DNA of 64,000 nt from RFPW01 sp040401595 (lineage in GTDB: Bacteria; Pseudomonadota; Gammaproteobacteria; Burkholderiales; Burkholderiaceae_E): assembly GCA_040401595.1 (NCBI GenBank), contig JBBAOE010000011.1, forward strand, positions 55,350 through 119,349. Reading direction: 5' to 3'. The position numbers were made by a program, and so were the translations under genes. A model generated the notes under the pieces. The model was not told the DNA's origin. It saw nothing but the letters and a program-made list of their open reading frames with translations, and did no database searches. Below, piece after piece: positions 24,273-31,589 of the stretch (its first letter is position 1; each line of letters begins with the position of its first letter).

Positions 24273-24914
24273 ATGCAGATCCATGCTGATCCCATCACGG
24301 TCAATTGCCGAAAAGTACTCGCAGGCCTCGACCTGATCGGAGTGCCCTTCGAACGCGTTCATGTGGACTATTTCAAAGGCGAGCAGAAGGCCCCGGCCTT
24401 TGTGTCACTTAACCCCAATGCCTCTCTGCCAGCCATGGTGGACGGAGATTTTGTCTTGTGGGAGTCGAACGCCATCCTGCAGTACGCAGCCGACAAGGTG
24501 GGCAACCATCTGGCCTATCCGACAGATCTGAAAACACGCAACGACATCAATCGCTGGCTGCTTTGGGAATCCTCAAGCTGGTTCCCAAGCTGCTACGTTT
24601 ATCTCGTGGAAAACTGTGTCAAACCGCTCCTGGGCAGCCAGGCCGATCCAGCGATTCTGGCGGCACAAGACGCACAGTTTCATAAACTGGCCAGCATTCT
24701 GGATGATCGCTTATCGCGCCAGACCTGGGTCTGCGGCAACGGCCCGACCATCGCGGATATTGCCCTGGCCGCGCCCATGCACCTGCATGGCTGGCAGCAA
24801 CTCCCGCTCGAGCCCCATGCCAATATCCGTCGCTGGCTCACGCAAGATGTGGAGTCCTTGCCGTGCTGGCAGAAGACCTGGGTCGGCGAAGGCTTCACCA
24901 CCCAACGTAGCTGA
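24273..24914 (+). CDS. Glutathione S-transferase family protein
   Basis: 213 residues. N-terminal thioredoxin-like domain (ADPITVNCRKVLAGLDLIGVPFERVHVDYFKGEQ; NPNASLPAMVDGDFVLWESNAILQYAAD with the glutathione-contact E-S-x-A-I) and an all-helical C-terminal domain (GPTIADIALAAPMHLHGWQQL). The start ATG 24273 is fixed by GAGGAG at 24261-24266. Family roles include thiolytic dehalogenation, ether cleavage and isomerisation of ring-cleavage products. Which applies is not visible. It is 19 bases before the CmcJ/NvfI-type gene, likely one operon controlled by the divergent LysR. Confidence 0.9.
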   Translation: MQIHADPITVNCRKVLAGLDLIGVPFERVHVDYFKGEQKAPAFVSLNPNASLPAMVDGDFVLWESNAILQYAADKVGNHLAYPTDLKTRNDINRWLLWESSSWFPSCYVYLVENCVKPLLGSQADPAILAAQDAQFHKLASILDDRLSRQTWVCGNGPTIADIALAAPMHLHGWQQLPLEPHANIRRWLTQDVESLPCWQKTWVGEGFTTQRS

Positions 24915-24933
24915 TTTCAAGGACTCTCTGACG

Positions 24934-25758
24934 ATGACTGCAATGGCCCCGAGTTCAGTGCGTGCAACGCTGAATTATTCCGTCGATAACGGTATTGCGC
25001 CTGATTACTATTTCTACGAACCTGAACCCGGGACCCGACTGAATCCACCAGGGACCGATCTGCGTGAAGTCGATGTCCACAACGCCTGGTCGTCGGTGGC
25101 TCAATATTCCGCAGATCGGGAGGGCTTCGAGTTGCATGGTTTCAGCGACCAGTTCCGCGCCTTCGACGACGATCAGGCCGTCAAGTCCACGTTTTACGAA
25201 GAAGTCATCGAATTCGTCAAAGCGCATACCGGTGCGAAGCGCGTCGTGGTGTTTGACCACACCATTCGAAAACGCCTGCCAGCGGACCTAAACCAGCAGA
25301 CCACGGTTCAGCGTCCCGCCGTACTCCTGGCGCACAGCGATTACACCGTCAAGAGTGGCCCGCAACGCGTGCACGATATCGTGCCTGACGAGGCAGAACA
25401 GTTGCTGACGCGCCGGGTTGCGTTCTACAACGTCTGGAAGTCACTGTCTGCGCGGGTCGAGGAATTGCCCTTGGCCATGTGCGATGCCACGTCCCATGAG
25501 CCCGATGACATGCTGCGGATGGACCTCAAATACCGCGAACGGACCGGCGAGATTTACGTCATGCGGTATTCACCGCGGCATCGCTGGTGTTACTTCCCGT
25601 ACATGGATGCAACCCAGGCGCTGCTGCTCAAGACCTATGATTCGGAAACCGATGGTCGGTGCCGATTCATGGGCCATACGGCGTTCGAAGACCCCACCAC
25701 CCCGGCCGATGCGGCGCGGCGCGAAAGCATCGAGGTCCGAACGATGGCGTTCTTTTAG
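24934..25758 (+). CDS. CmcJ/NvfI-family oxidoreductase
   Basis: 274 residues matching the CmcJ/AsaB/NvfI family, which includes cephamycin C7-hydroxylation component CmcJ and the Fe/2-oxoglutarate enzyme NvfI. Seen: LNYSVDNGIAPDYYFYEP, VVVFDHTIRKRLP, PAVLLAHSDYTVKSGPQRV, AFYNVWKSLSARVEELPLAMCDA, and MRYSPRHRWCYFPYMDATQALLLKTYDS. The His residues in DHTIR, HSDYT and PRHRW are candidate metal ligands. The start is ATG 24934 with AAGGA about 10 bases upstream; a second ATG lies three codons later. It ends convergent with the cupin gene, the two stops overlapping by 4 bases (25755-25758). The substrate is unknown. Confidence 0.85.
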   Translation: MTAMAPSSVRATLNYSVDNGIAPDYYFYEPEPGTRLNPPGTDLREVDVHNAWSSVAQYSADREGFELHGFSDQFRAFDDDQAVKSTFYEEVIEFVKAHTGAKRVVVFDHTIRKRLPADLNQQTTVQRPAVLLAHSDYTVKSGPQRVHDIVPDEAEQLLTRRVAFYNVWKSLSARVEELPLAMCDATSHEPDDMLRMDLKYRERTGEIYVMRYSPRHRWCYFPYMDATQALLLKTYDSETDGRCRFMGHTAFEDPTTPADAARRESIEVRTMAFF

Positions 25759-26414
25759 GTCGTCAACAGATGCCCGGTCTTGACGAAAATCGTGCAGCCC
25801 TCAACGCTGAACGGTTTATGACTGCTCATATGCGGACTGCGCAGCCATGATCCAGCCGGATAACGACCATATTCGTCCTCGAACACCCCATCGACAACGA
25901 AGATTTCTTCGCCACCATAATGACGATGTGGATTGAAATAAGTGCCGGGCGCCCAACGAACCATTGCGGTGTTGGTCGCTTGAAACTCAGCCAGTGGTAA
26001 GACGGATAGCCCCGCGACCAATCCCTGGTGCCATGTCGCTGTTTCGATAGCGACAACCTGGCGCTGCCGATCTGCGGGGTCGAGATGCCGCAACTTCACG
26101 AAAAGCAGGCATCCAGAGTGAGTAAATGGCGCATGGGAGGACCCCGGCGGATTCCTGATATAGGTTCCGGCCGGATAGTCGCCATGCTCATCCTGAAACG
26201 CCCCCTCAAGAACAAGAATCTCTTCACCAAATTCATGGTCATGGCGGGGAAAATGTCGCCCCTGGCCATACCGAACAATTGAAGTTGCCCGGGCAATTTC
26301 GCCACCCGATCGATCCAGCATCCGTCGCTCGATCCCCTCGACCGGACTGGGGACCCAGGGCAGATCCTGATGCTGAATCACCACACGCTCGTCGAAGTTG
26401 GAATTGATCTGCAT
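25755..26414 (-). CDS. Double-cupin protein (ChrR-like cupin fold)
   Basis: 219 residues built of two homologous cupin domains. Domain 1: GRHFPRHDHEFGEEILVLEG, then PAGTYIRNPPGSSHAPF. Domain 2: YFNPHRHYGGEEIFVVDG, then PAGSWLRSPHMSSHKPF. Each carries the H-x-H, E and distal H expected to bind Fe or Zn. Such proteins include dioxygenases acting on hydroxylated aromatics or ketones as well as sensor domains. No sigma factor sits beside it, so an enzymatic role is more likely than an anti-sigma role (inference). The start is ATG 26414; a TTG two codons upstream is possible. No ribosome-binding site is seen. Confidence 0.8.
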   Translation of the reverse strand: MQINSNFDERVVIQHQDLPWVPSPVEGIERRMLDRSGGEIARATSIVRYGQGRHFPRHDHEFGEEILVLEGAFQDEHGDYPAGTYIRNPPGSSHAPFTHSGCLLFVKLRHLDPADRQRQVVAIETATWHQGLVAGLSVLPLAEFQATNTAMVRWAPGTYFNPHRHYGGEEIFVVDGVFEDEYGRYPAGSWLRSPHMSSHKPFSVEGCTIFVKTGHLLTT

Positions 26415-26460
26415 CGACAAGGAGGCGTCTAGGGGTACCCGAAGCGGTTGATCTTAAGGG

Positions 26461-26533
26461 TGCCGGCTTCCGGAATCGAACCGAAGACCTACTGATTACA
26501 AATCAGTTGCTCTACCAACTGAGCTAAGCCGGC
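26461..26533 (-). tRNA. tRNA-Thr (anticodon UGU)
   Basis: Complete cloverleaf on the minus strand: 7-bp acceptor GCCGGCT/AGCCGGC, D-arm AGCTCAGTTGGTAGAGCA, anticodon arm ACTGA-TTTGTAA-TCAGT with anticodon TGT at the loop centre, and T-arm with GGTTCGATTCC. Discriminator base A at 26461. The next three bases read CCC rather than CCA, so the 3' CCA is not genome-encoded as written. Lies 35 bases downstream of sspB on the same strand. Confidence 0.96.
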
Positions 26534-26568
26534 CGCGCCGCGAACGATTGGCGTTGGAAAATCAGAGA

Positions 26569-27540
26569 TTACTTGATCCGAGTCAGCTTGGCACGTCCAC
26601 CAGCTCCACCTTTGGGCGCTCCGCCAGGTCCATCGGGTGGTGGTTCTTGTGCCGGCGACCCGGAAGGATCGGGGGCTGCAGGACTGGGGTCAGGCCCCGG
26701 ATCGGCGCTTTTGGTGTTACGACGCCGGGGGCCACTCGTTTTCTCGGGCGACGCTGAGGAAGGCGCAGCCATGGGCGATACCGGCGCGGCGGAGCCTTCC
26801 ACTGTTCGGTCGGAGCTGGCCTCGGGCTCAGCTACCGAAGGAAAAGAGGCTCGCAGGCGGGACGCCCGCGTCGCCGGGCGCGGCTTCGGGCTGGCATCTT
26901 CGGAAGCAGCCGTATCCGAGGCACCAGCTGACGTCGCCGATGTCGATGACTCCGAAGCGGTGGGCGGCCTCGGCTTTGACTGGACTGTTGCCAATACCGC
27001 CACGGGCGCTGGAAGCTTTGCGGCCGATGGCGCCGGTGAGCTGGCATCGTCCGCCTGACGGGTCGGATTGGGCTCGGCCTCGGCCGCAGACTCAGCAGCA
27101 CTTTGCAACGGGGGCGGGGCAAGGGCCAGAGTGGGCTTGCCGCGCGCCGGGCGTGGCGCTTGTTCAGCGCCCGGGCTAGGTGCCGGGCGGGCACCCGACT
27201 CCCCGGGCCCAAGAGCGGTGGTCGACTTGTTCACCTCAAACGCCATGCCATGACCGTTCTCACGGGCGTAAATTGCGCTGATATTGGCAATCGGCACCAC
27301 GATATCGTGGGCACGCCCATTGAACCGGGCTTGAAAACTGACGAAGTCGTTATCCAGTCGCAATTGATTGGTGGCCGCGACGGACGCGTTCAGAACGATC
27401 TCGCCGTTTCTCGCATAACCCGGAGGAACAATCGTGCGTTCGTCGACAGTGACCGCCAGATAAGGGGTGAACCCGTTGTCCGTGCACCATTCGTGAATGG
27501 CGCGGATCAGGTAAGGCTTTGTCGAAGGCTCTGCCATCAT
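26569..27540 (-). CDS. sspB: ClpXP protease specificity-enhancing factor SspB with greatly extended linker
   Basis: 323 residues. The N-terminal ~108 form the SspB substrate-binding domain: KPYLIRAIHEWCTDNGFTPYLAVTVD, FNGRAHDIVVPIANISAIYARENGHGMAFE. Then about 200 residues rich in Pro, Ala, Ser and Arg look disordered. The final residues GGRAKLTRIK correspond to the ClpX-binding tail of SspB (RPALRVVK in E. coli). SspB tethers ssrA-tagged and other substrates to ClpXP. Usual SspB proteins are about 130-170 residues, so the linker is several times longer than normal. It follows sspA by 4 bases with GAGG before ATG 27540; a second ATG follows immediately. Confidence 0.92.
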   Translation of the reverse strand: MMAEPSTKPYLIRAIHEWCTDNGFTPYLAVTVDERTIVPPGYARNGEIVLNASVAATNQLRLDNDFVSFQARFNGRAHDIVVPIANISAIYARENGHGMAFEVNKSTTALGPGESGARPAPSPGAEQAPRPARGKPTLALAPPPLQSAAESAAEAEPNPTRQADDASSPAPSAAKLPAPVAVLATVQSKPRPPTASESSTSATSAGASDTAASEDASPKPRPATRASRLRASFPSVAEPEASSDRTVEGSAAPVSPMAAPSSASPEKTSGPRRRNTKSADPGPDPSPAAPDPSGSPAQEPPPDGPGGAPKGGAGGRAKLTRIK

Positions 27541-27544
27541 GACC

Positions 27545-28159
27545 TCACCGGCGCATGACCTTTTCCGAGGGCGTTAATGCCTCGATATAGGCGGGACGCG
27601 CAAAGATTCGCTCGGCATACTTGAGCAATGGAGCGGCCACCTTGGGCAGGTCGATCCCGTAATGATCAAGACGCCACAACAAGGGAGCGATGGCCACATC
27701 CAGCATGGAGAAATCCTCCCCGAGCATGTGCTTGTTCTTGAGGAAGATCGGCGCCAGCTGGGTCAGGCGATCGCGGATCTGCGCCCGAGCCTTCTCCATC
27801 AGCTTGGAACTTTCCTTGGTGTGCTCGCGCTTCTCGAGCACCTGAACATGAACGAACAACTCGCGCTCAAAGTTGAACAGGAACAGGCGGGCACGGGCCC
27901 GTTGCACGGGGTCCGCCGGCATCAACTGCGGGTGCGGAAACCGTTCGTCAATGTATTCATTGATGATGTTGGATTCGTAGAGGATCAGATCCCGCTCGAC
28001 CAGAATAGGGACCTGGCCATACGGATTCATGATCGAGATATCTTCTGGCTTGTTGTAGAGATCAACATCGCGGATCTCAAAGTCCATGCCCTTCTCGAAC
28101 AGCACAAAGCGGCAGCGTTGCGAGAACGGGCACGTCGTACCCGAGTACAACATCATCAT
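27545..28159 (-). CDS. sspA: Stringent starvation protein A (GST fold)
   Basis: 204-residue RNA-polymerase-associated GST-fold regulator. Seen: YSGTTCPFSQRCRFVLFEKGMDFEIRDVD, VPILVERDLILYESNIINEYIDERFPHPQLMP, SMLDVAIAPLLWRLDHYGIDLP. ATG 28159 is preceded by AGGAGA at 8 bases; three ATG codons stand in tandem. Conserved pairing with sspB and position after petC support the call. Confidence 0.95.
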   Translation of the reverse strand: MMMLYSGTTCPFSQRCRFVLFEKGMDFEIRDVDLYNKPEDISIMNPYGQVPILVERDLILYESNIINEYIDERFPHPQLMPADPVQRARARLFLFNFERELFVHVQVLEKREHTKESSKLMEKARAQIRDRLTQLAPIFLKNKHMLGEDFSMLDVAIAPLLWRLDHYGIDLPKVAAPLLKYAERIFARPAYIEALTPSEKVMRR

Positions 28160-28298
28160 GAGGCAAGTCTCCTGAGGGAATGGGGGCTACCTTGCTTCCG
28201 GTTGCCCGCCCATTGTGAGACCCGGTCCGCAGTGGGCTGGGTCGGGTTGCCGGCTGCTGGAACCCCGGGCTAGATCGCTCCGGAGTCCCGCAGGGGAT

Positions 28299-28332
28299 CC
28301 GGTCCGAGACCCGGCATTTGCACGCCGGACCG
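28299..28332. other. Overlapping inverted repeats between petC and sspA
   Basis: CGGTCCG (28300-28306) pairs with CGGACCG (28326-28332), and an alternative inner stem CCGGC (28311-28315) pairs with GCCGG (28324-28328); the two use shared bases. The site lies in the 199-base petC-sspA spacer. There is no T-tract, so an intrinsic terminator is not supported. It may be a processing or attenuation structure. Confidence 0.25.
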
Positions 28333-28358
28333 AGGACTGGCTCGCAGAACCCTCGAGT

Positions 28359-29267
28359 TTACTTGATGTCTTTCCAGTACGCTGCGTTCAGGCGCCAGGC
28401 GATCAGGGTGAAGACCGTCAAAAACAACAAAACCCAAACGCCGAGACGGGTCCGGGTCTGGGCGCTGGGATCGGCCATGAACGCCAAATAAGCGACCAGA
28501 TCGCCAATAGCGCTGTCGTAATCCGCAGCCGAGAGTTTGCCACCCACGGGCTTCCCAAGCGTGACCGTTGTCCCTTCGTGGGGATGCACACCATGCGCGA
28601 GGTCCTCTGAGGTCTCGCTACGGTTGCCCTTCTCATCAAAATTCACGGTCACTTTGACAAAGCCGGTCGCAGCCCCTTTGTCATCTTTGACGGCCTTGAC
28701 TTCTTCAAAGCGCGCACCTCGGGCGCCCTGGAGTTCCCAGAACACATGCGGCATGCCGACGTTGGGGAATACGGCGTTATTCCACCCAGTCGCACGCGTC
28801 GAGTCGCGGTAATAGGTGCGAAGGTAGGTGTAGAGCCAATCTGGACCTGAGCCCTGCTCCGATGCCCGAGCGCGCGCGATCACCGACAGATCAGGCGGCT
28901 GGGCGCCAAACCAGGCCTTGGCGTCGGCCGCCGACAGCGCGGTCTTCATGGGTTCGCCCACCTTGTCCGCTGTGAACAACAGATTCTGACGAATCTGCTC
29001 TTCGGTCAAGCCGATATCCGTGAGTCGGTTGTAGCGCATCAGCGCTGCCCCGTGGCAATTCAGGCAATTGTTGATGAAGAGCTTGGCGCCGTTTTGCAGC
29101 GCGGTCTGATCGGTGATTTTTTCGGTCGGGAAGTGGTCCAGCGGATAGCCCCCGCTCGACGCATTGGCTGGGCTACTGACCAATGCGGTCAGACCCGCCA
29201 GGGCAACCAGGAGCGACGTCGAGCGGGCGATGAACTTGGAACGAATCGATTGGGTGCGGCTGGTCAT
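28359..29267 (-). CDS. petC: Ubiquinol-cytochrome c reductase, cytochrome c1
   Basis: 302-residue membrane-anchored c-type cytochrome of the bc1 complex, facing the periplasm. Seen: signal peptide ending SSPANAS (~residue 37), haem-binding CLNCHG near residue 68, FPNVGMPHVFWELQG carrying the axial Met region, and the C-terminal anchor LGVWVLLFLTVFTLIAWRLNAAYW. Follows petB by 17 bases. Confidence 0.96.
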   Translation of the reverse strand: MTSRTQSIRSKFIARSTSLLVALAGLTALVSSPANASSGGYPLDHFPTEKITDQTALQNGAKLFINNCLNCHGAALMRYNRLTDIGLTEEQIRQNLLFTADKVGEPMKTALSAADAKAWFGAQPPDLSVIARARASEQGSGPDWLYTYLRTYYRDSTRATGWNNAVFPNVGMPHVFWELQGARGARFEEVKAVKDDKGAATGFVKVTVNFDEKGNRSETSEDLAHGVHPHEGTTVTLGKPVGGKLSAADYDSAIGDLVAYLAFMADPSAQTRTRLGVWVLLFLTVFTLIAWRLNAAYWKDIK

Positions 29268-29284
29268 GCTCTGCGCTCTTCTGT

Positions 29285-30664
29285 TTAATGTGCGAACGTG
29301 ACGCGTGCCGGCACGGTCTTGGCGTCACCCATTTCGCTCCACCACGGCATCAGGGCAAAGAAACCGAAGTAGATCAAGGTACAGATCTTCGACAACAGGC
29401 CACCGATTTCGCTGGGCGACTGCGTACCGAAATAGCCCAGGATGACGAACGCAACGACGAACGCCCCATAGATGTACAGGTGCCAGCTCGGCCGATACCG
29501 TATCGATTTGACGGGGCTGTTGTCGATCCATGGCAAGGCGAACAGGATCACCACCGAAGCCCCCATACCGACCACGCCCCAGAACTTGGCGTCAAGGACG
29601 AAGAAACCTCCGATCAGTGCGACTGCAACGGCCGCCGCGACCACTTTGCCGATACTGCGCCGAACCGTTACGAACACGAGCAGCGTGTAGGCGATCACGG
29701 CAGGCGTCAGCCAGTACAGGAGGAAGTCTTCTGTAGTGGCTCGCAACACGGAATAAAACGGCGTGAAATACCAGACTGGGGCGATGTGCGCAGGTGTCTT
29801 GAGCGGATCCGCAGGGACAAAGTTGTTGTACTCGAGGAAATAACCACCAAACTCTGGGGCGAAAAACAACACGGCCGAGAACGCCATGAAAAACACCGAT
29901 GCGCCCATGATGTCGTGCACGGTGTAGTAGGGGTGGAAGGGAATCCCGTCCAGCGGCAGACCTCTGGAGTCTTTGATGGCTTTGATATCAACGCCATCCG
30001 GATTGTTCGAACCCACTTCGTGCAGGGCGACGATGTGAGCGCCGACCAAACCGAGCAGTACCAGCGGAATGGCAATCACATGGAAGGAGAAAAATCGGTT
30101 CAGCGTCGCGTCCGACACCACGAAGTCGCCCCGGATGAGGAGCGCCAGATCGGGCCCAATGAAGGGGATCGCGGCAAACAGGTTCACGATGACCTGAGCG
30201 CCCCAGTAAGACATCTGGCCCCAGGGGAGGAGGTAGCCGAAAAAGGCTTCGCCCATCAGACAGAGGAAAATCAGGCAGCCAAACACCCAGACCAGTTCGC
30301 GCGGCTTGCGGTAGGACCCGTAGATCAAACCCCGGAACATGTGGAGATAGACCACAATGAAAAAGGCACTGGCACCGGTTGAATGCATGTAGCGCACCAG
30401 CCAGCCCCAGGGCACATCGCGCATGATGTACTCGACTGAGGCAAACGCTTCGGTCGCGCTGGGTTTGTAGTGCATCACGAGGAAAATCCCAGTGACGATC
30501 TGCAACACCAGCACCAAGATCGCGAGCGATCCGAAGAAATACCAGAAGTTGAAGTTCTTCGGCGCGTAGTACTCAGTCAGGTGCGCTTTGACCGTTGCGG
30601 TCAGCGGAAACCGCTGGTCGACCCAGCCCATCAGGCCGGTCGTGGTGACTTCTTTCAGTGCCAT
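29285..30664 (-). CDS. petB: Ubiquinol-cytochrome c reductase, cytochrome b
   Basis: 459-residue multi-pass cytochrome b. Seen: the paired haem ligands in HSTGASAFFIVVYLHMFRGLIYGS and in HVIAIPLVLLGLVGAHIVALHEVGSNNP, GYLLPWGQMSYWGAQV (Qo region), and PEFGGYFLEYNNFVPADPLKTP (PE of the quinol-oxidation site in a PEF variant). Eight or more hydrophobic segments. Central gene of the petABC operon, 26 bases after petA. Confidence 0.97.
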   Translation of the reverse strand: MALKEVTTTGLMGWVDQRFPLTATVKAHLTEYYAPKNFNFWYFFGSLAILVLVLQIVTGIFLVMHYKPSATEAFASVEYIMRDVPWGWLVRYMHSTGASAFFIVVYLHMFRGLIYGSYRKPRELVWVFGCLIFLCLMGEAFFGYLLPWGQMSYWGAQVIVNLFAAIPFIGPDLALLIRGDFVVSDATLNRFFSFHVIAIPLVLLGLVGAHIVALHEVGSNNPDGVDIKAIKDSRGLPLDGIPFHPYYTVHDIMGASVFFMAFSAVLFFAPEFGGYFLEYNNFVPADPLKTPAHIAPVWYFTPFYSVLRATTEDFLLYWLTPAVIAYTLLVFVTVRRSIGKVVAAAVAVALIGGFFVLDAKFWGVVGMGASVVILFALPWIDNSPVKSIRYRPSWHLYIYGAFVVAFVILGYFGTQSPSEIGGLLSKICTLIYFGFFALMPWWSEMGDAKTVPARVTFAH

Positions 30665-30690
30665 GTTTTTGCCTTAGTCCTTGAAACCAA

Positions 30691-31338
30691 TCACGCTTTC
30701 TTGTCTTCGCCAATCAGCAAACGAGTGTCGGAAAGATAGGTGTGGGGCGGAACTTCGAGGTTATCGGGTGCAGGTTTGTTCTTGAAAACCCGACCCGCCA
30801 AGTCAAACGTCGAACCGTGGCAGGGGCACAGAAACCCTCCGGCCCAGTCGTCGGGCAGCGAGGGTTGCGCCCCGGGCTGGAATTTGTCGCTGGGCGAGCA
30901 CCCAAGGTGGGAGCAGATCCCGACTGCAACGAAGTATTCCGGCTTGATCGAGCGATAGCCGTTCATGGCGTACTCTGGGGTTGGATACGCTTTGCGCGCA
31001 GAACCCGGGTCGGCGACTTGAGATTCGGTTTTCTTCAGCGACTCCAGCATTTCAGGCGTACGGCGCAAAACCCAAACAGGCTTGCCCCGCCATTCAACCC
31101 GCAACAATTCGCCGGGCTTCATCGCACTGATATCAACCTCAACCGGCGCTCCCGCTGCTTTGGCTCGCTCGGAAGGCGTAAAGGTACTCAGGAAGGGAAC
31201 GGCGACGCAGGCCCCGCCGACGGCACCAGCACCGCCAGCAACCGCAATCCAGGTCCGGCGAGCGGGATCATTCGGATTGCCGGGGGTAAAACCGGTGGTG
31301 GCGTTCGAGGCGGGCGTCATGGAGGTGGAATTCGACAT
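30691..31338 (-). CDS. petA: Ubiquinol-cytochrome c reductase, Rieske iron-sulfur subunit
   Basis: 215 residues. The N-terminal region has a twin-arginine-like motif (DPARRTWIAVAGGAGAVGGA) consistent with Tat-dependent insertion; tatABC is encoded in the same window. Rieske cluster ligands are in CSHLGCSPSDKF and CPCHGSTFDLAGRVFKN. The chosen start is ATG 31338; an ATG further in (MTPASN) is also possible. First gene of petABC. Confidence 0.96.
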   Translation of the reverse strand: MSNSTSMTPASNATTGFTPGNPNDPARRTWIAVAGGAGAVGGACVAVPFLSTFTPSERAKAAGAPVEVDISAMKPGELLRVEWRGKPVWVLRRTPEMLESLKKTESQVADPGSARKAYPTPEYAMNGYRSIKPEYFVAVGICSHLGCSPSDKFQPGAQPSLPDDWAGGFLCPCHGSTFDLAGRVFKNKPAPDNLEVPPHTYLSDTRLLIGEDKKA

Positions 31339-31589
31339 CTCTAAACCTCGGCGGAGCGCCACTGGGGCGCATCCAATATCAATTCAAAAAGGCACAACCG
31401 GTATGCGTCGGGTCCGTCCACACGGCACAAGGCACGGGTGCACACCGTTCAACCGTCGAATTCTAGCCCAAGCCAGACCCAATCTGCGAGAGTGACACGG
31501 CGTCGCAAGAACGCAACGCGAGTCGCGGCGACAGGGAGGTGCCCCTTGGCCTGCGGCCAGAACGTCCCGCGTCGCACTTGACTGGGGCT
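31339..31589 (-). promoter_or_regulatory. Spacer upstream of petABC with candidate promoter
   Basis: 251 bases between petA and the S1C protease stop. On the minus strand a TAGAAT box (31465-31460), within the string GGGCTAGAATTCG, is a plausible -10, about 115 bases before the petA start. It shares GGGCTAGAAT with the box before the dehydrogenase gene at 11190. The -35 is weak. Nothing else is recognised. Confidence 0.3.

Noticed and set aside
29288..30382. 364-codon frame antisense to cytochrome b
   Set aside because: Charged, low-similarity sequence complementary to transmembrane codons; a typical shadow.
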